This document shows, piece by piece, positions 51,041-59,665 of a stretch of DNA of 64,000 nucleotides (the first letter of the stretch is position 1; every line of letters begins with the position of its first letter). The stretch is from Altererythrobacter sp. B11 (GTDB lineage Bacteria; Pseudomonadota; Alphaproteobacteria; Sphingomonadales; Sphingomonadaceae): assembly GCF_003569745.1 (NCBI RefSeq), contig NZ_AP018498.1:2891001-2955000 (forward strand), written 5' to 3'. The position numbers were made by a program, and so were the translations under genes. Below the pieces are notes generated by a model. That model was not told where the DNA came from. It worked only from the letters and a program-made list of their open reading frames with translations, and made no database searches.

Positions 51041-51829
51041 ATGGCAAAACGCGGTGAGAAGAAGAACCTGCGCGGGCGCGCGGGGCGTATGCAGGGCGGG
51101 CGCGGTTCGGGGCGGGCCACCCAGGGGCACGTGCGCCTGTGGGGCCGCCACGCGGTGGAAGCGGCACTGAAGAACCCCCTGCGTTCGCACCACAAGCTGT
51201 GGGCCACGCGCGAGGGGATCGCTTCGCTGGATGGCGAACTACCGGCCGATTTCCCCATCGAATATGCCGAGGTCGCCGATCTCGCCCGGCTGGTGGCGCG
51301 CGATGCGCCGCATCAGGGGCTGGTGCTGGAATGCGATCCGCTGGAGGACGTGCACCTGGCCGATGTCATGGACGGGGACGAAGCGCGCCCGATCATGGTG
51401 CTGGATCAGGTGACCGATCCGCACAATGTCGGCGCCATCCTGCGATCCGCCGCGGCCTTCAACGCGGCCGCCATCGTCACGCAGGATCGGCATGCCCCGC
51501 CGGAAAGCGGCGTCGTGGCGAAATCCGCCTCCGGCGCGCTGGAAATCGTGCCCTGGGTGCGCGTGGTCAATCTCGCCCGCGCGCTGGAAGAGCTGGCAGA
51601 GGCGGGATACTGGCGCATCGGCCTGGCCGGAGAGGCGGAGGTCAATTTCGCCGAGGCCCTGCCCGCCGGCCCGGTGGCGCTGGTGCTGGGGGCCGAAGGG
51701 GAAGGCATGCGGCACAATGTCGCCGCCCATTGCGACGCTCTGGCCCGCCTGCCGATCGGCGAGGCGATGGAGAGCCTCAACGTGTCCAACGCAGCGGCAA
51801 TCGCACTTTACGCGGTGGCGACGCGCTAG
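51041..51829 (+). CDS. rlmB: 23S rRNA 2'-O-methyltransferase RlmB-type (SpoU/TrmH family)
   Basis: A 262-residue SPOUT methyltransferase. A basic N-terminus (RAGRMQGGRGSGR) and substrate-binding domain precede the knotted SpoU domain with motif 1 VLDQVTDPHNVGAILRSAAAF, motif 2 LVLGAEGEGM and motif 3 LPIGEAMESLNVSNAAAIALY. The likely target is G2251 of 23S rRNA. The ATG at 51041 has GGGAG close before it; ATGs at 51017 and 50930 are in frame. Confidence 0.9.
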   Translation: MAKRGEKKNLRGRAGRMQGGRGSGRATQGHVRLWGRHAVEAALKNPLRSHHKLWATREGIASLDGELPADFPIEYAEVADLARLVARDAPHQGLVLECDPLEDVHLADVMDGDEARPIMVLDQVTDPHNVGAILRSAAAFNAAAIVTQDRHAPPESGVVAKSASGALEIVPWVRVVNLARALEELAEAGYWRIGLAGEAEVNFAEALPAGPVALVLGAEGEGMRHNVAAHCDALARLPIGEAMESLNVSNAAAIALYAVATR

Positions 51830-51855
51830 CCACGCGGCATTCGGGGGGAAAGAGC

Positions 51856-52746
51856 ATGACGAAGATGAACTGGCGGGCCTGGTCCGCCGCCGCCCTTGCG
51901 ACGGGGGCGGCGCTGCTGCTGGCGGCCTGCATGGTGACGCCGGGGAAATTCGAATCCACGCTGGATATCCGCCGCGACGGGCGCTTCACCTATTCCTACA
52001 CTGGCGAGATCTTCCTGCTGGCGCTGAGCGATTTGGCCGACATGGCCAATAGCGCGGGTGACGGCGAGTTCAGCGCGACGAGCTGCTGGAACGAGAGCGA
52101 TTTCGAGGAACGTCCCTGCACGGACGAAGAGCTTGCGCAGCAGCGGGCGGATTGGGAAGCGGGCCGGGAAGCGCGCAAGGCCAAGTCGCAGCGCGAAGCC
52201 GAATCCATGCGCGCCATGCTGGGCGGGCTCGATCCTTCCGATCCGAAAGCGGCGGAGGAACTGGCTGAGCGGCTGCGGCGGCAGGTCGGCTGGAACCGGG
52301 TGGAATATCGCGGCGACGGGCTGTTCTACGTGGAATTCGCCATCAGCAGCCGGCTGGGGCATGATTTCTCCTTCCCCACCTTCGAACGCTTTTCGATGTC
52401 CACTAGCTTTATTTCCGCCACGCTGCGCAAGGGCGGCGCGGTGCGGGTGGACGCGCCGGGCTTCTCCGCCCGTGGCGGCGACAATCCGATGGCCGGGATG
52501 ATGGCGGGCATGGCCGGCCTCGCCGGCGCCAGCGCCGCCGGGGCGGAGCCCGAGGGCGGAGAGGCTGCGGGCATGCCGCCGATCCCGCAGATGGATGGCA
52601 CCTTCCGCATCATCACCGATGGCCAGATCATGGCCAACAACACCGATGAAGGCCCCCGGCCGGCGGAAGGCGGGCAGGTGCTGGAATGGACCGTCAACGC
52701 CCGCACCCAGTCCCCGCCCATGGCGCTGATCCAGCTGGCAGAGTGA
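51856..52746 (+). CDS. Lipoprotein of unknown function
   Basis: A 296-residue protein with a lipoprotein signal (lipobox LAAC, Cys at about residue 25). It then has SYTGEIFLLALSDLADMA, a charged helical stretch rich in Glu, Ala and Arg (residues about 85-140), and a Gly/Met/Ala-rich segment near residue 215-240. A cysteine pair in SCWNESDFEERPC may form a disulfide. I recognise no family. It lies 26 bases after rlmB with a G-rich ribosome site and is followed by a hairpin. Confidence 0.75.
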   Translation: MTKMNWRAWSAAALATGAALLLAACMVTPGKFESTLDIRRDGRFTYSYTGEIFLLALSDLADMANSAGDGEFSATSCWNESDFEERPCTDEELAQQRADWEAGREARKAKSQREAESMRAMLGGLDPSDPKAAEELAERLRRQVGWNRVEYRGDGLFYVEFAISSRLGHDFSFPTFERFSMSTSFISATLRKGGAVRVDAPGFSARGGDNPMAGMMAGMAGLAGASAAGAEPEGGEAAGMPPIPQMDGTFRIITDGQIMANNTDEGPRPAEGGQVLEWTVNARTQSPPMALIQLAE

Positions 52747-52784
52747 ACAGGGGACAAGGCGCCGGCTCGCGCGCCTAACAAGGC

Positions 52785-52815
52785 AAGGGCCGCCTCCGTT
52801 GCCGGGGCGGCCCTT
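52785..52815. terminator. Hairpin terminator between the lipoprotein gene and hup
   Basis: A 10-bp inverted repeat (AAGGGCCGCC at 52785-52794 with GGCGGCCCTT at 52806-52815), loop 11 bases, lies between the two convergent genes. T-rich flanks are short on both sides, so it could serve both directions. Confidence 0.65.
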
Positions 52816-52857
52816 CATACCCTGGAGCCGGCAGCGCCGGCCCCACCGGATTGCAGC

Positions 52858-53130
52858 TTAGTTCACCGAATCCTTCAGGCCCTTGCCGGCCTTGAACTTC
52901 GGCTGGGTGGAAGCCTTGATCGTCATCGGCTCACCCGTGCGCGGGTTGCGGCCCGTGGAGGCCTTCCGCTTGGCGACGGAGAAGGTTCCGAAACCGACGA
53001 GGCGAACCTCATCCCCCTTCGAGAGCGCGGTGGTGATCGTATCGAACACGCTCTCCACCGCCTTGGTCGCATCGCTGCGCGTGAGGCCACTCGTGTCGGC
53101 TACCGCACCGATGAGCTCGTTCTTGTTCAT
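52858..53130 (-). CDS. hup: Nucleoid protein HU (beta type)
   Basis: A 90-residue HU protein with the signature GFGTFSVAKRKASTGRNPRTG and the DNA-intercalating RNPRTGEPM arm. It is a dimeric, architectural DNA-binding protein. The gene is monocistronic, transcribed leftward and not coupled to the distant lon gene, whose end is 272 bases upstream of its start. That gap holds the hup promoter region and the lon hairpin; I see no other gene in it. Confidence 0.97.
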   Translation of the reverse strand: MNKNELIGAVADTSGLTRSDATKAVESVFDTITTALSKGDEVRLVGFGTFSVAKRKASTGRNPRTGEPMTIKASTQPKFKAGKGLKDSVN

Positions 53131-53355
53131 ATCCGAAAAACCCCCTCGATTGTGTTGTCGGAAATCAGGTTTTGAATCGCTCCGCGATGAGGGGAAATTG
53201 AGCGAGTTTTCCGGTGCCTGTCAAAGGCAATCCCGCGGAATCGCCACGATTTGCGGGAATTTACGGCCGCCATAGGGCAAATACTGCATGCCATGGCGTC
53301 ATGGCTGCGCGTGCTGCCGCCACAGCGCGGGAACGCCGAGAGGCAGGCGGTTCGA

Positions 53356-53392
53356 TTCGCTGCGCCGCACACTTTATGGGCGGCGCAGCGAA
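53356..53392 (-). terminator. Long perfect inverted repeat after lon
   Basis: TTCGCTGCGCCGC (53356-53368) and its exact complement (53380-53392) flank an 11-base loop, ten bases past the lon stop in the direction of transcription. The stem is 13 bp and perfect. A following T-run is lacking, so it may be a Rho-assisted or mRNA-stabilising 3' hairpin and not a classical terminator. Confidence 0.55.
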
Positions 53393-53401
53393 ACCGATGC
53401 G

Positions 53402-55795
53402 TCAGTGCGCCGTGGTGGCCCCGCTCGCAGCGGCGGAAGTCGGCGGCGCAGGCTGGCTGGCCAGGTCGTCCGCCTCGGTCCATTCGATCGCGGCGGTGCC
53501 CTGAGTCAGCGCGTGGCGCAGCACCTCGTCCACATGGGCTACGGCGATGATCTCCATCCCTTCTTTAACGTTGTCGGGGATCTCGGCGAGATCCTTCACA
53601 TTGTCCTCCGGGATCAGCACGGTCTTGATGCCGCCGCGCAGCGCCGCCAGCAGCTTCTCCTTCAGGCCGCCGATCGCCAGCACCCGCCCGCGCAGCGTGA
53701 CCTCACCGGTCATCGCCACGTCCGGCCGCACCGCAATTCCGGTGAGGGTGGAGACGATGGAGGTGACCATGCCGATGCCGGCCGAAGGGCCATCCTTGGG
53801 CACCGCCCCTTCGGGCAGGTGGATGTGGATGTTCTTGCGCTGGAAGATCGAAGGCTTGATGCCATAGGCGGGCGCTCGCGCCTTCACGAAGCTGAAAGCC
53901 GTCTGGATGCTTTCGTTCATCACTTCGCCCAGCTTGCCGGTGGACTTGATCTCGCCCTTGCCCGGCGTGGTGACGCTTTCGATGGTCAGCAATTCGCCGC
54001 CCACTTCGGTCCAGGCAAGACCCGTCACTGCACCGATCTGCGCTTCCTCCTCGCTCATGCCGAAGCGGAACTTGCGCACCCCGGCGAACTCACCGAGGTT
54101 TTCGGGCGTGATGACGATCTTCTCCGCCTTCTTTTCCAGGATCTTGCGCAGACTCTTGCGCGCCAGCCGGGCGATTTCGCGCTCCAGCGTGCGCACGCCG
54201 GCTTCCCTTGTGTAATAGCGGATCAGGTCGCGCAGCCCGGCCTCGGTCAGCTCGAACTCGCCCTTCTTCAGGCCATGCGCTTCCACCTGCTTGGCGATCA
54301 AATGGCGCTGGGCGATCTCGACCTTCTCGTCCTCGGTATAGCCTTCCAGCCGGATGATCTCCATCCGATCCAGCAGCGGCTGGGGCAGGTCAAGGCTGTT
54401 CGCCGTGCAGACGAACATCACGTCGCTGAGGTCGATATCCAGTTCCAGATAATGGTCCTGGAACTTGGCGTTCTGCTCCGGATCGAGCACTTCCAGCAGG
54501 GCCGATGCGGGATCGCCGCGGAAATCCTTGCCCAGCTTGTCGATCTCGTCGAGCAGGAACAGCGGATTGCTGGCCCCCGCCTTCTTGAGATTGGTCACGA
54601 TCTTGCCCGGCAGCGAGCCGATATAGGTCCGCCGGTGGCCGCGGATCTCCGCCTCGTCGCGCACGCCGCCCAGCGACTGGCGCACGAACTCGCGGCCCGT
54701 GGCGCGGGCGATGGACTTGCCGAGGCTCGTCTTGCCGACGCCCGGAGGGCCGACGAGGCACAGGATCGGCCCCTTCAGCTTGTTGGTGCGCGCCTGCACG
54801 GCGAGATATTCGATGATGCGGTCCTTCACCTTGTCGAGCGCGTAGTGATCCTTGTCGAGCACCTCCTGCGCCTTGGCGATGTCGCGCTTCAGCCGGCTCT
54901 TCTTGCCCCAGGGCAGGCCCAGCAGCACATCCAGATAGTTGCGGACCACGGTCGCCTCTGCGCTCATCGGCTGCATGGTCTTGAGCTTCTTCAGCTCGGC
55001 ATTGGCCTTGGCCTTGGCTTCCTTGGAGAGCTTGAGGCTGTCGATCTTCTGCTGCAGCTCGGCAATCTCGTTGCCGTCCTCGCCCTCGCCGCCCAGCTCG
55101 CTCTGGATCGCCTTGAGCTGTTCGTTGAGGTAATATTCGCGCTGGGTCTTCTCCATCTGGCGCTTCACGCGGCCGCGGATCTTGCGTTCCACCTGCAGCA
55201 CCGACAGCTCGCCCTCCATCACGGAGAACACCATTTCCAGCCGCTTGAAGGCATCGACCTCGCTCAGCAGCTGCTGCTTGGTGGAAACCTTGGCGGACAG
55301 CGCGGCGGCGATGGCATCGGCCAGCCGGCCCGGCTCTTCGATATCGGCCAGCTGCTCCTCGATATCCTCGGGCAGCTTCTTGTTATGCTTGGCATATTCG
55401 GTGAACTGCTCGAGCGCGGAACGCATCATGGCGGAGGCTTCGCTGCCTTCGTCCACCGCTTCCTCGATCCGCTCGGTCCGCGCGATCACGAATTCATCCT
55501 GCTCTTCGAGCGAGACGAGCTTCGCGCGGGTCTGCCCCTCCACCAGCACGCGCACCGTGCCGTCGGGTAGCTTGAGCAGCTGCAGGACCTGGGCGACCAC
55601 GCCCACGTCATAGAGATCCTCCGCCGTGGGATCGTCACACGCGGGATCGAGCTGGGCGAGCAGGAAGATATCCTTGTCGCCCTCCATCGCCTCGACCAGC
55701 GCCGCCACCGACTTGTCGCGGCCCACGAAGAGCGGGACGACCATGCCGGGAAACACGACGATGTCGCGAAGGGGGAGAAGGGGAAGAGAGGTCAT
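53402..55795 (-). CDS. lon: ATP-dependent protease Lon
   Basis: A 797-residue LonA protease. An N-terminal substrate domain ([22 protein letters not shown]) and coiled segment precede an AAA+ domain with Walker [16 protein letters not shown] and Walker [11 protein letters not shown], then a C-terminal Ser/Lys protease domain with the catalytic Ser in [11 protein letters not shown]. It degrades misfolded and regulatory proteins; Lon of Caulobacter degrades DnaA and SciP. The pairing with hup downstream is common in Proteobacteria. Confidence 0.98.
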   Translation of the reverse strand: MTSLPLLPLRDIVVFPGMVVPLFVGRDKSVAALVEAMEGDKDIFLLAQLDPACDDPTAEDLYDVGVVAQVLQLLKLPDGTVRVLVEGQTRAKLVSLEEQDEFVIARTERIEEAVDEGSEASAMMRSALEQFTEYAKHNKKLPEDIEEQLADIEEPGRLADAIAAALSAKVSTKQQLLSEVDAFKRLEMVFSVMEGELSVLQVERKIRGRVKRQMEKTQREYYLNEQLKAIQSELGGEGEDGNEIAELQQKIDSLKLSKEAKAKANAELKKLKTMQPMSAEATVVRNYLDVLLGLPWGKKSRLKRDIAKAQEVLDKDHYALDKVKDRIIEYLAVQARTNKLKGPILCLVGPPGVGKTSLGKSIARATGREFVRQSLGGVRDEAEIRGHRRTYIGSLPGKIVTNLKKAGASNPLFLLDEIDKLGKDFRGDPASALLEVLDPEQNAKFQDHYLELDIDLSDVMFVCTANSLDLPQPLLDRMEIIRLEGYTEDEKVEIAQRHLIAKQVEAHGLKKGEFELTEAGLRDLIRYYTREAGVRTLEREIARLARKSLRKILEKKAEKIVITPENLGEFAGVRKFRFGMSEEEAQIGAVTGLAWTEVGGELLTIESVTTPGKGEIKSTGKLGEVMNESIQTAFSFVKARAPAYGIKPSIFQRKNIHIHLPEGAVPKDGPSAGIGMVTSIVSTLTGIAVRPDVAMTGEVTLRGRVLAIGGLKEKLLAALRGGIKTVLIPEDNVKDLAEIPDNVKEGMEIIAVAHVDEVLRHALTQGTAAIEWTEADDLASQPAPPTSAAASGATTAH

Positions 55796-56018
55796 AGAAA
55801 CACTATCCGTCAGTCTGGGGGCGGCCGGCAGGCCGAGCCTTGCTTGCGGCGAATATGGGGACGGCGCCGCATCGCTGCAACGTGGCGCCGCGCGAAGCTG
55901 TGGATCGGGAGTGGCCGGCCATCATGGCAGGAAGCTAGCCCGCTGTTCCTCAACCGAAGCTTAAGCTGTTCGCACTAGGCAGGCCGGCATCAGCGGCATG
56001 ACAGCGAAAGGCCAGCCG

Positions 56019-56987
56019 ATGCGCGAATGGGAATGGATAGTGCCGAGCGTTTTGCTCACCGTCCTCTCCGCGGCGGCGGCGATCCTGTTCATCCCGAACT
56101 ACGCCGGCCTGCTGCCCGCGCTTTCGATTCTTCCGGCGTGGATGGCGGTGGCCGGGTTGATCGCCTGCCTGTATGGTTTCGCCGCCGCGCTGCGCCGGAG
56201 GCATGCCCAACCAATTGCAGCATTGATGCAGTGGCTCGGCAGCGGCGCTGTAAAGGCGGGTTCGGTGGCCCTTATCATGCTGCTGGCGGGGCTCAATTTA
56301 ATCGCCTTCATGTGGGTGAAGCCGCTGCTGAACTACCTCGTCCCCTTCTCGGCGGACCCGCTGCTGGCGCGGATCGACCATGCGCTGTTCCTCGGCACGG
56401 ACCCATGGAAGCTGTTGCATCCGCTGGCTTTTCCGGGCGCCGGGGGGCTCTATCACCCGGGCTGGTTCATCATCATGATCTTCGCCCTGCTGATGGCCGC
56501 CGCCGCCCGCCCATCGCCGGAACGCTCCGCCGTGCTGCTGAGCTATTTCGTGCTGTGGTCGCTGGTCGGCCCCACCATCCACTCCCTGCTGCCCGCCGCC
56601 GGCCCCATTTTTTACGAGCGAATGGGCTACGGATCGCGCTTTGCCGGGCTGGACGGAGGGGTGGAGACGACCGCCGTGGCGGATTACCTGTGGCACATCT
56701 ACGCCAGCCGCAGCTTCGGCGCCGGCGGCGGGATTTCCGCCATGCCCTCGATGCATGTCACCATCAGCACCTGGACCATGATCGCCTTCGCCACCTTCGC
56801 GCGGCGCGGGCTGCCCCTGGCGATCGCCGCCTGGGCAGTGATCTTCGCGCTCTCGATCGCGCTCGGCTGGCACTATGCGGCCGACGGCATCGTCGGCACC
56901 GCGGCCGCCTTTGCCTGTTACCGCGCGATCCTGGCGACCTTCCGCCGCCGCGCCGCCCCGCAGGCGGCGCAGGTGGCGATCGCCTGA
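56019..56987 (+). CDS. PAP2_3/Aur1-like integral membrane lipid phosphatase or phosphotransferase
   Basis: A 322-residue protein with about eight membrane segments. Catalytic motifs of the Aur1/Ipt1-type PAP2_3 family are present: the phosphate-binding GPTIHSLLPAAGP, AMPSMHVTISTW and GWHYAADGIVGTA, where the two histidines carry out phospho-transfer. The family includes fungal inositol-phosphorylceramide synthase and bacterial lipid headgroup transferases. Sphingomonads contain sphingolipids, so a role in headgroup attachment is plausible but unproven; simple lipid phosphatase is the alternative. The start at 56019 has AAAGG seven bases before; an ATG at 55998 is in frame. It converges with ybaB. 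Confidence 0.75.
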   Translation: MREWEWIVPSVLLTVLSAAAAILFIPNYAGLLPALSILPAWMAVAGLIACLYGFAAALRRRHAQPIAALMQWLGSGAVKAGSVALIMLLAGLNLIAFMWVKPLLNYLVPFSADPLLARIDHALFLGTDPWKLLHPLAFPGAGGLYHPGWFIIMIFALLMAAAARPSPERSAVLLSYFVLWSLVGPTIHSLLPAAGPIFYERMGYGSRFAGLDGGVETTAVADYLWHIYASRSFGAGGGISAMPSMHVTISTWTMIAFATFARRGLPLAIAAWAVIFALSIALGWHYAADGIVGTAAAFACYRAILATFRRRAAPQAAQVAIA

Positions 56988-56993
56988 GCGCCC

Positions 56994-57335
56994 TCAGCCG
57001 AGGCCAGGGAAGTTGAAGCCCGGCGGCAGGCCCATGCCGGACTGGACCTTCTGCATTTCCGCATTGGCGGCCTGATCCGCCTTGCCCCGCGCGTCATTGA
57101 AAGCGGCGGCGACGAGATCTTCCAGCATGCCCTTGTCTTCCGGCACAATCAGGCTGTCGTCGATCGACACGCCGAGAATGCGGCCCTTGGCGCTGGCGCG
57201 GATCTTCACCAGACCGCCGCCCGAAACGCCTTCTACCTCGATCGTGTCGAGCTTGGCCTGCGCCTCGTTCATCTGCTGCTGGATGGTTTCGGCGGCCTGC
57301 TGCGCGGCCTTCATCATTTCTTCCATCGATTTCAT
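56994..57335 (-). CDS. YbaB/EbfC nucleoid-associated protein
   Basis: A 113-residue protein of the YbaB/EbfC family: Gln/Met-rich helical start (MKSMEEMMKAAQQAAETIQQQM), then GVSGGGLVKIRASAKGRILGVSID and the C-terminal Gly/Pro tail ending FNFPGLG. It binds DNA as a dimer. The ATG at 57335 overlaps the dnaX stop by four bases and has GGAG nine bases before; the dnaX-ybaB pair is widely conserved. Confidence 0.93.
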   Translation of the reverse strand: MKSMEEMMKAAQQAAETIQQQMNEAQAKLDTIEVEGVSGGGLVKIRASAKGRILGVSIDDSLIVPEDKGMLEDLVAAAFNDARGKADQAANAEMQKVQSGMGLPPGFNFPGLG

Positions 57336-59158
57336 GCTGTTCTGCTCCAATTGCTGGTCCCGCGCGGTGCGTCTTCCTCTTCGACGAGTTCGGCACCCGG
57401 AAAGACGGCGAAGGCCGCCTCCACCAGCGGGGACTTACGAATACGCTCTGCCTCGGCCGCGCGGGCGGCCTCTTCCTGTTCGCGCAGGGAAGGCGCCCTC
57501 CCCCCTTCGCCACGCTCTACCTGCCAGCGCTCTCCGGTGGCGCGCAGCAGGGCATCGCGCAGCTCCGGCGCAGGATCCTCGGAATAGCCCGGCGCCAGCG
57601 CGAAGACGAGGCGACCCGGGGTGAGTTCGATCAGCCGCACCCAGTCGCGCATCACCTGCGCCACGCGCAACATGCCAGCCGCATCCACCCGATCGCACAG
57701 CTCGCGCCAGTTGACGCTGGCCACCGGTCCACCGGGAGCACCGCCCCCGGCCGATCCGCCGCCCAGCGCGCCGCTCGCCGCCATGTCCTGCAATTGCTTC
57801 GCCAGCCGTCCCGGATCGGGGAGATCGGCGGCATGGAGCACGCGCAGCAGCGCCATCTGCGCCGCGACCATGGGATCGGGCGCACCGCGCACTTCCTCGT
57901 GCCCCTTGAGCAGCAATTGCCACAGCCGATGAACCTGCCCGGGGGAGAGCCGCTCCGCCCACTCCGCCACCGCCTGCCGCTCTTCCTCGGTCGGCGCGTC
58001 GGCCCCGGCATTGCCGACCTGCGCCACCGCAATGCGATGCGTTAGTTCCATCGTACCGCGCAGCAGAGCCACCGGCTCCACGCCAAGCGCATATTGCTTG
58101 TCCGCTTCCGCCAGCATCGCCTGCGGATCGCCCGCCAGCAGCGCCGCATAGAGCCGCCGCTGTGCACCCTTGTCCGCCAGCCCCAGCATGTCCCGCACCC
58201 GATCCGCCGTGACGAGCGCTCGCTCGCCGCTGCCGGTTTCCAGATCGGCATGGGCAATCGCCTGATCGAGGATCGAGAGCCCGTCGCGCACCGATCCTTC
58301 GGCGGCGGAGGCAACCAGCGCCAGCGCCTCCGGGTCCGCCTCCACATCCTCCTTCACGCAGATTTCCGCGAAGTGGCGCTGGAGCAGTTCGGCAGGGATG
58401 CGGCGCAGGTCGAAGCGCTGCGTGCGGCTGAGCACCGTGACCGGCAGCTTGTCCACCTCGGTGGTGGCGAAGAGGAACTTCACATGCGCAGGTGGTTCCT
58501 CAAGTGTCTTCAGCAATGCATTGAAAGCATTGCGAGACAGCATGTGGACCTCGTCCACGATATAGATCTTGTAACGGGCCGAGACGGCAGCGTAGCGCAC
58601 CGCTTCGATGATCTCGCGCACATCGTCCACGCCGGTGTGGCTGGCCGCGTCCATCTCGATCACATCGATATGCCGGCCCTCTGCAATGGCCCTGCACGGC
58701 TCGCACACGCCGCATGGATCGATGGTCGGCCCGCCCGTTCCATCCGGCCCCACGCAGTTCAGCGCCTTGGCGATCAGCCGCGCGGTCGAGGTCTTGCCCA
58801 CCCCGCGCACCCCGGTCATCAGGAAGGCATGGGCCAGCCGATCACGCTCGATGGCGTGGCCCAGCGTCTTCACCATGGCATCCTGGCCGATCAGCTCGGA
58901 AAAGGTCTGCGGCCGGTATTTGCGCGCCAGCACGCGATAGGGTTGCCCGCTGGCAGCGGGTGCGGACGAGGAGGACGGTGCGGGGGATAGCGGGGGCGCA
59001 GCCGGAACTTCCCCGAACATCGCGGCCTGGCCGGCCGCTTCGAGCTCCGCCGCGCTCGGCACGTCGGCAGGCGCGGCGTCACCGCCTGCGCCGGACGCGC
59101 CATCCGCCGCGGTTTCCCACGGCGGGGTTTCGCCGGACATGTCGCCTGAATCACCCAT
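57332..59158 (-). CDS. dnaX: DNA polymerase III subunits gamma/tau
   Basis: A 608-residue clamp loader subunit. Residues 1-70 are a Pro/Ser-rich extension; the AAA+ core begins VLARKYRPQTFSELIGQD with Walker A GVRGVGKTSTARL, a four-cysteine zinc module around CGVCEPC, DEVHMLS and SRTQRFDLRRI. The C-terminal tau-like region (about 400-608) binds polymerase. The start at 59158 could also be the ATG at 59140. ybaB follows with a four-base overlap. Confidence 0.96.
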   Translation of the reverse strand: MGDSGDMSGETPPWETAADGASGAGGDAAPADVPSAAELEAAGQAAMFGEVPAAPPLSPAPSSSSAPAASGQPYRVLARKYRPQTFSELIGQDAMVKTLGHAIERDRLAHAFLMTGVRGVGKTSTARLIAKALNCVGPDGTGGPTIDPCGVCEPCRAIAEGRHIDVIEMDAASHTGVDDVREIIEAVRYAAVSARYKIYIVDEVHMLSRNAFNALLKTLEEPPAHVKFLFATTEVDKLPVTVLSRTQRFDLRRIPAELLQRHFAEICVKEDVEADPEALALVASAAEGSVRDGLSILDQAIAHADLETGSGERALVTADRVRDMLGLADKGAQRRLYAALLAGDPQAMLAEADKQYALGVEPVALLRGTMELTHRIAVAQVGNAGADAPTEEERQAVAEWAERLSPGQVHRLWQLLLKGHEEVRGAPDPMVAAQMALLRVLHAADLPDPGRLAKQLQDMAASGALGGGSAGGGAPGGPVASVNWRELCDRVDAAGMLRVAQVMRDWVRLIELTPGRLVFALAPGYSEDPAPELRDALLRATGERWQVERGEGGRAPSLREQEEAARAAEAERIRKSPLVEAAFAVFPGAELVEEEDAPRGTSNWSRTA

Positions 59159-59204
59159 GCTGCGGGACGTTAGGCACTGCGGATCGGATTGTCATGGAGA
59201 GAAA

Positions 59205-59294
59205 AAGGAGCCGAGCGACCCGCTGCCATCTACCTTGGCTGCTTCCTTCCGGACCTGACCAGGTGAGCAGACGCGAACGTCCACCCGACTCCCG
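59205..59294 (-). ncRNA. ffs: Signal recognition particle RNA (4.5S)
   Basis: The minus strand contains the universal SRP RNA tip: CCTGGTCAGGTCCGGAAGG followed by AAGCAGCC, the GGAA-type tetraloop and asymmetric internal loop that bind Ffh. The flanking sequences GGGAGTCGGGTGG (5') and GGGTCGCTCGGCTCC (3') pair to form the long hairpin. A T-run (TTTTTC) follows the 3' end. Ends are approximate to a few bases. It lies just upstream of dnaX and complements ftsY at 20.1 kb. Confidence 0.92.
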
Positions 59295-59355
59295 CGCCGG
59301 CATATGGCTGGCGCGCCGGAGAATTGCAACATGCTGCCGCGCCGACGGCGCAATC

Positions 59356-59634
59356 TCAGCGAAAATTGTCGGCGTAGGCCTGGATCTTCAGCCGCCGGGG
59401 CGGGACATCATGCACCAGGGCATTGATGCCATATTTCTCCGCATAGGCGACGGCCGCTTCCTTGCTGGGAAACTTCAGCTGGACCTGCCGCCGCGTATCC
59501 CCGCTGCCGGCCCAGCCCATCAGCGGATCCGGCTTCTGCGCTTCGGCGGGCACGAAATCGAGCACCCATTGATCGGTGAGCGCCTTGCCAGACTGCATGG
59601 CGTTTTTCGGGCGTTTGTAGATGCGTGCCTGCAT
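59356..59634 (-). CDS. NADH dehydrogenase accessory subunit, NDUFS4-like (ETC complex I conserved region)
   Basis: A 92-residue protein with the NDUFS4 signature: ARIYKRPKNAMQSG, WVLDFVPAEAQKPDPLMGW, QVQLKFPSKEAAVAYAEKYGI and the final AYADNFR. Such subunits are alphaproteobacterial additions to complex I, shared with mitochondria, and assist its assembly and stability. The ATG at 59634 fits the family; the longer frame has no support. It stands alone here, away from the nuo operon. Confidence 0.93.
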   Translation of the reverse strand: MQARIYKRPKNAMQSGKALTDQWVLDFVPAEAQKPDPLMGWAGSGDTRRQVQLKFPSKEAAVAYAEKYGINALVHDVPPRRLKIQAYADNFR

Positions 59635-59665
59635 GGCCCCGCTTTCCTTCGGATGCGGGGCAAAA

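Noticed and set aside
53288-55570. Plus-strand 760-codon frame antisense to lon
   Set aside because: Lon has all catalytic motifs. The antisense translation is repetitive and starts within the lon 3' hairpin region.
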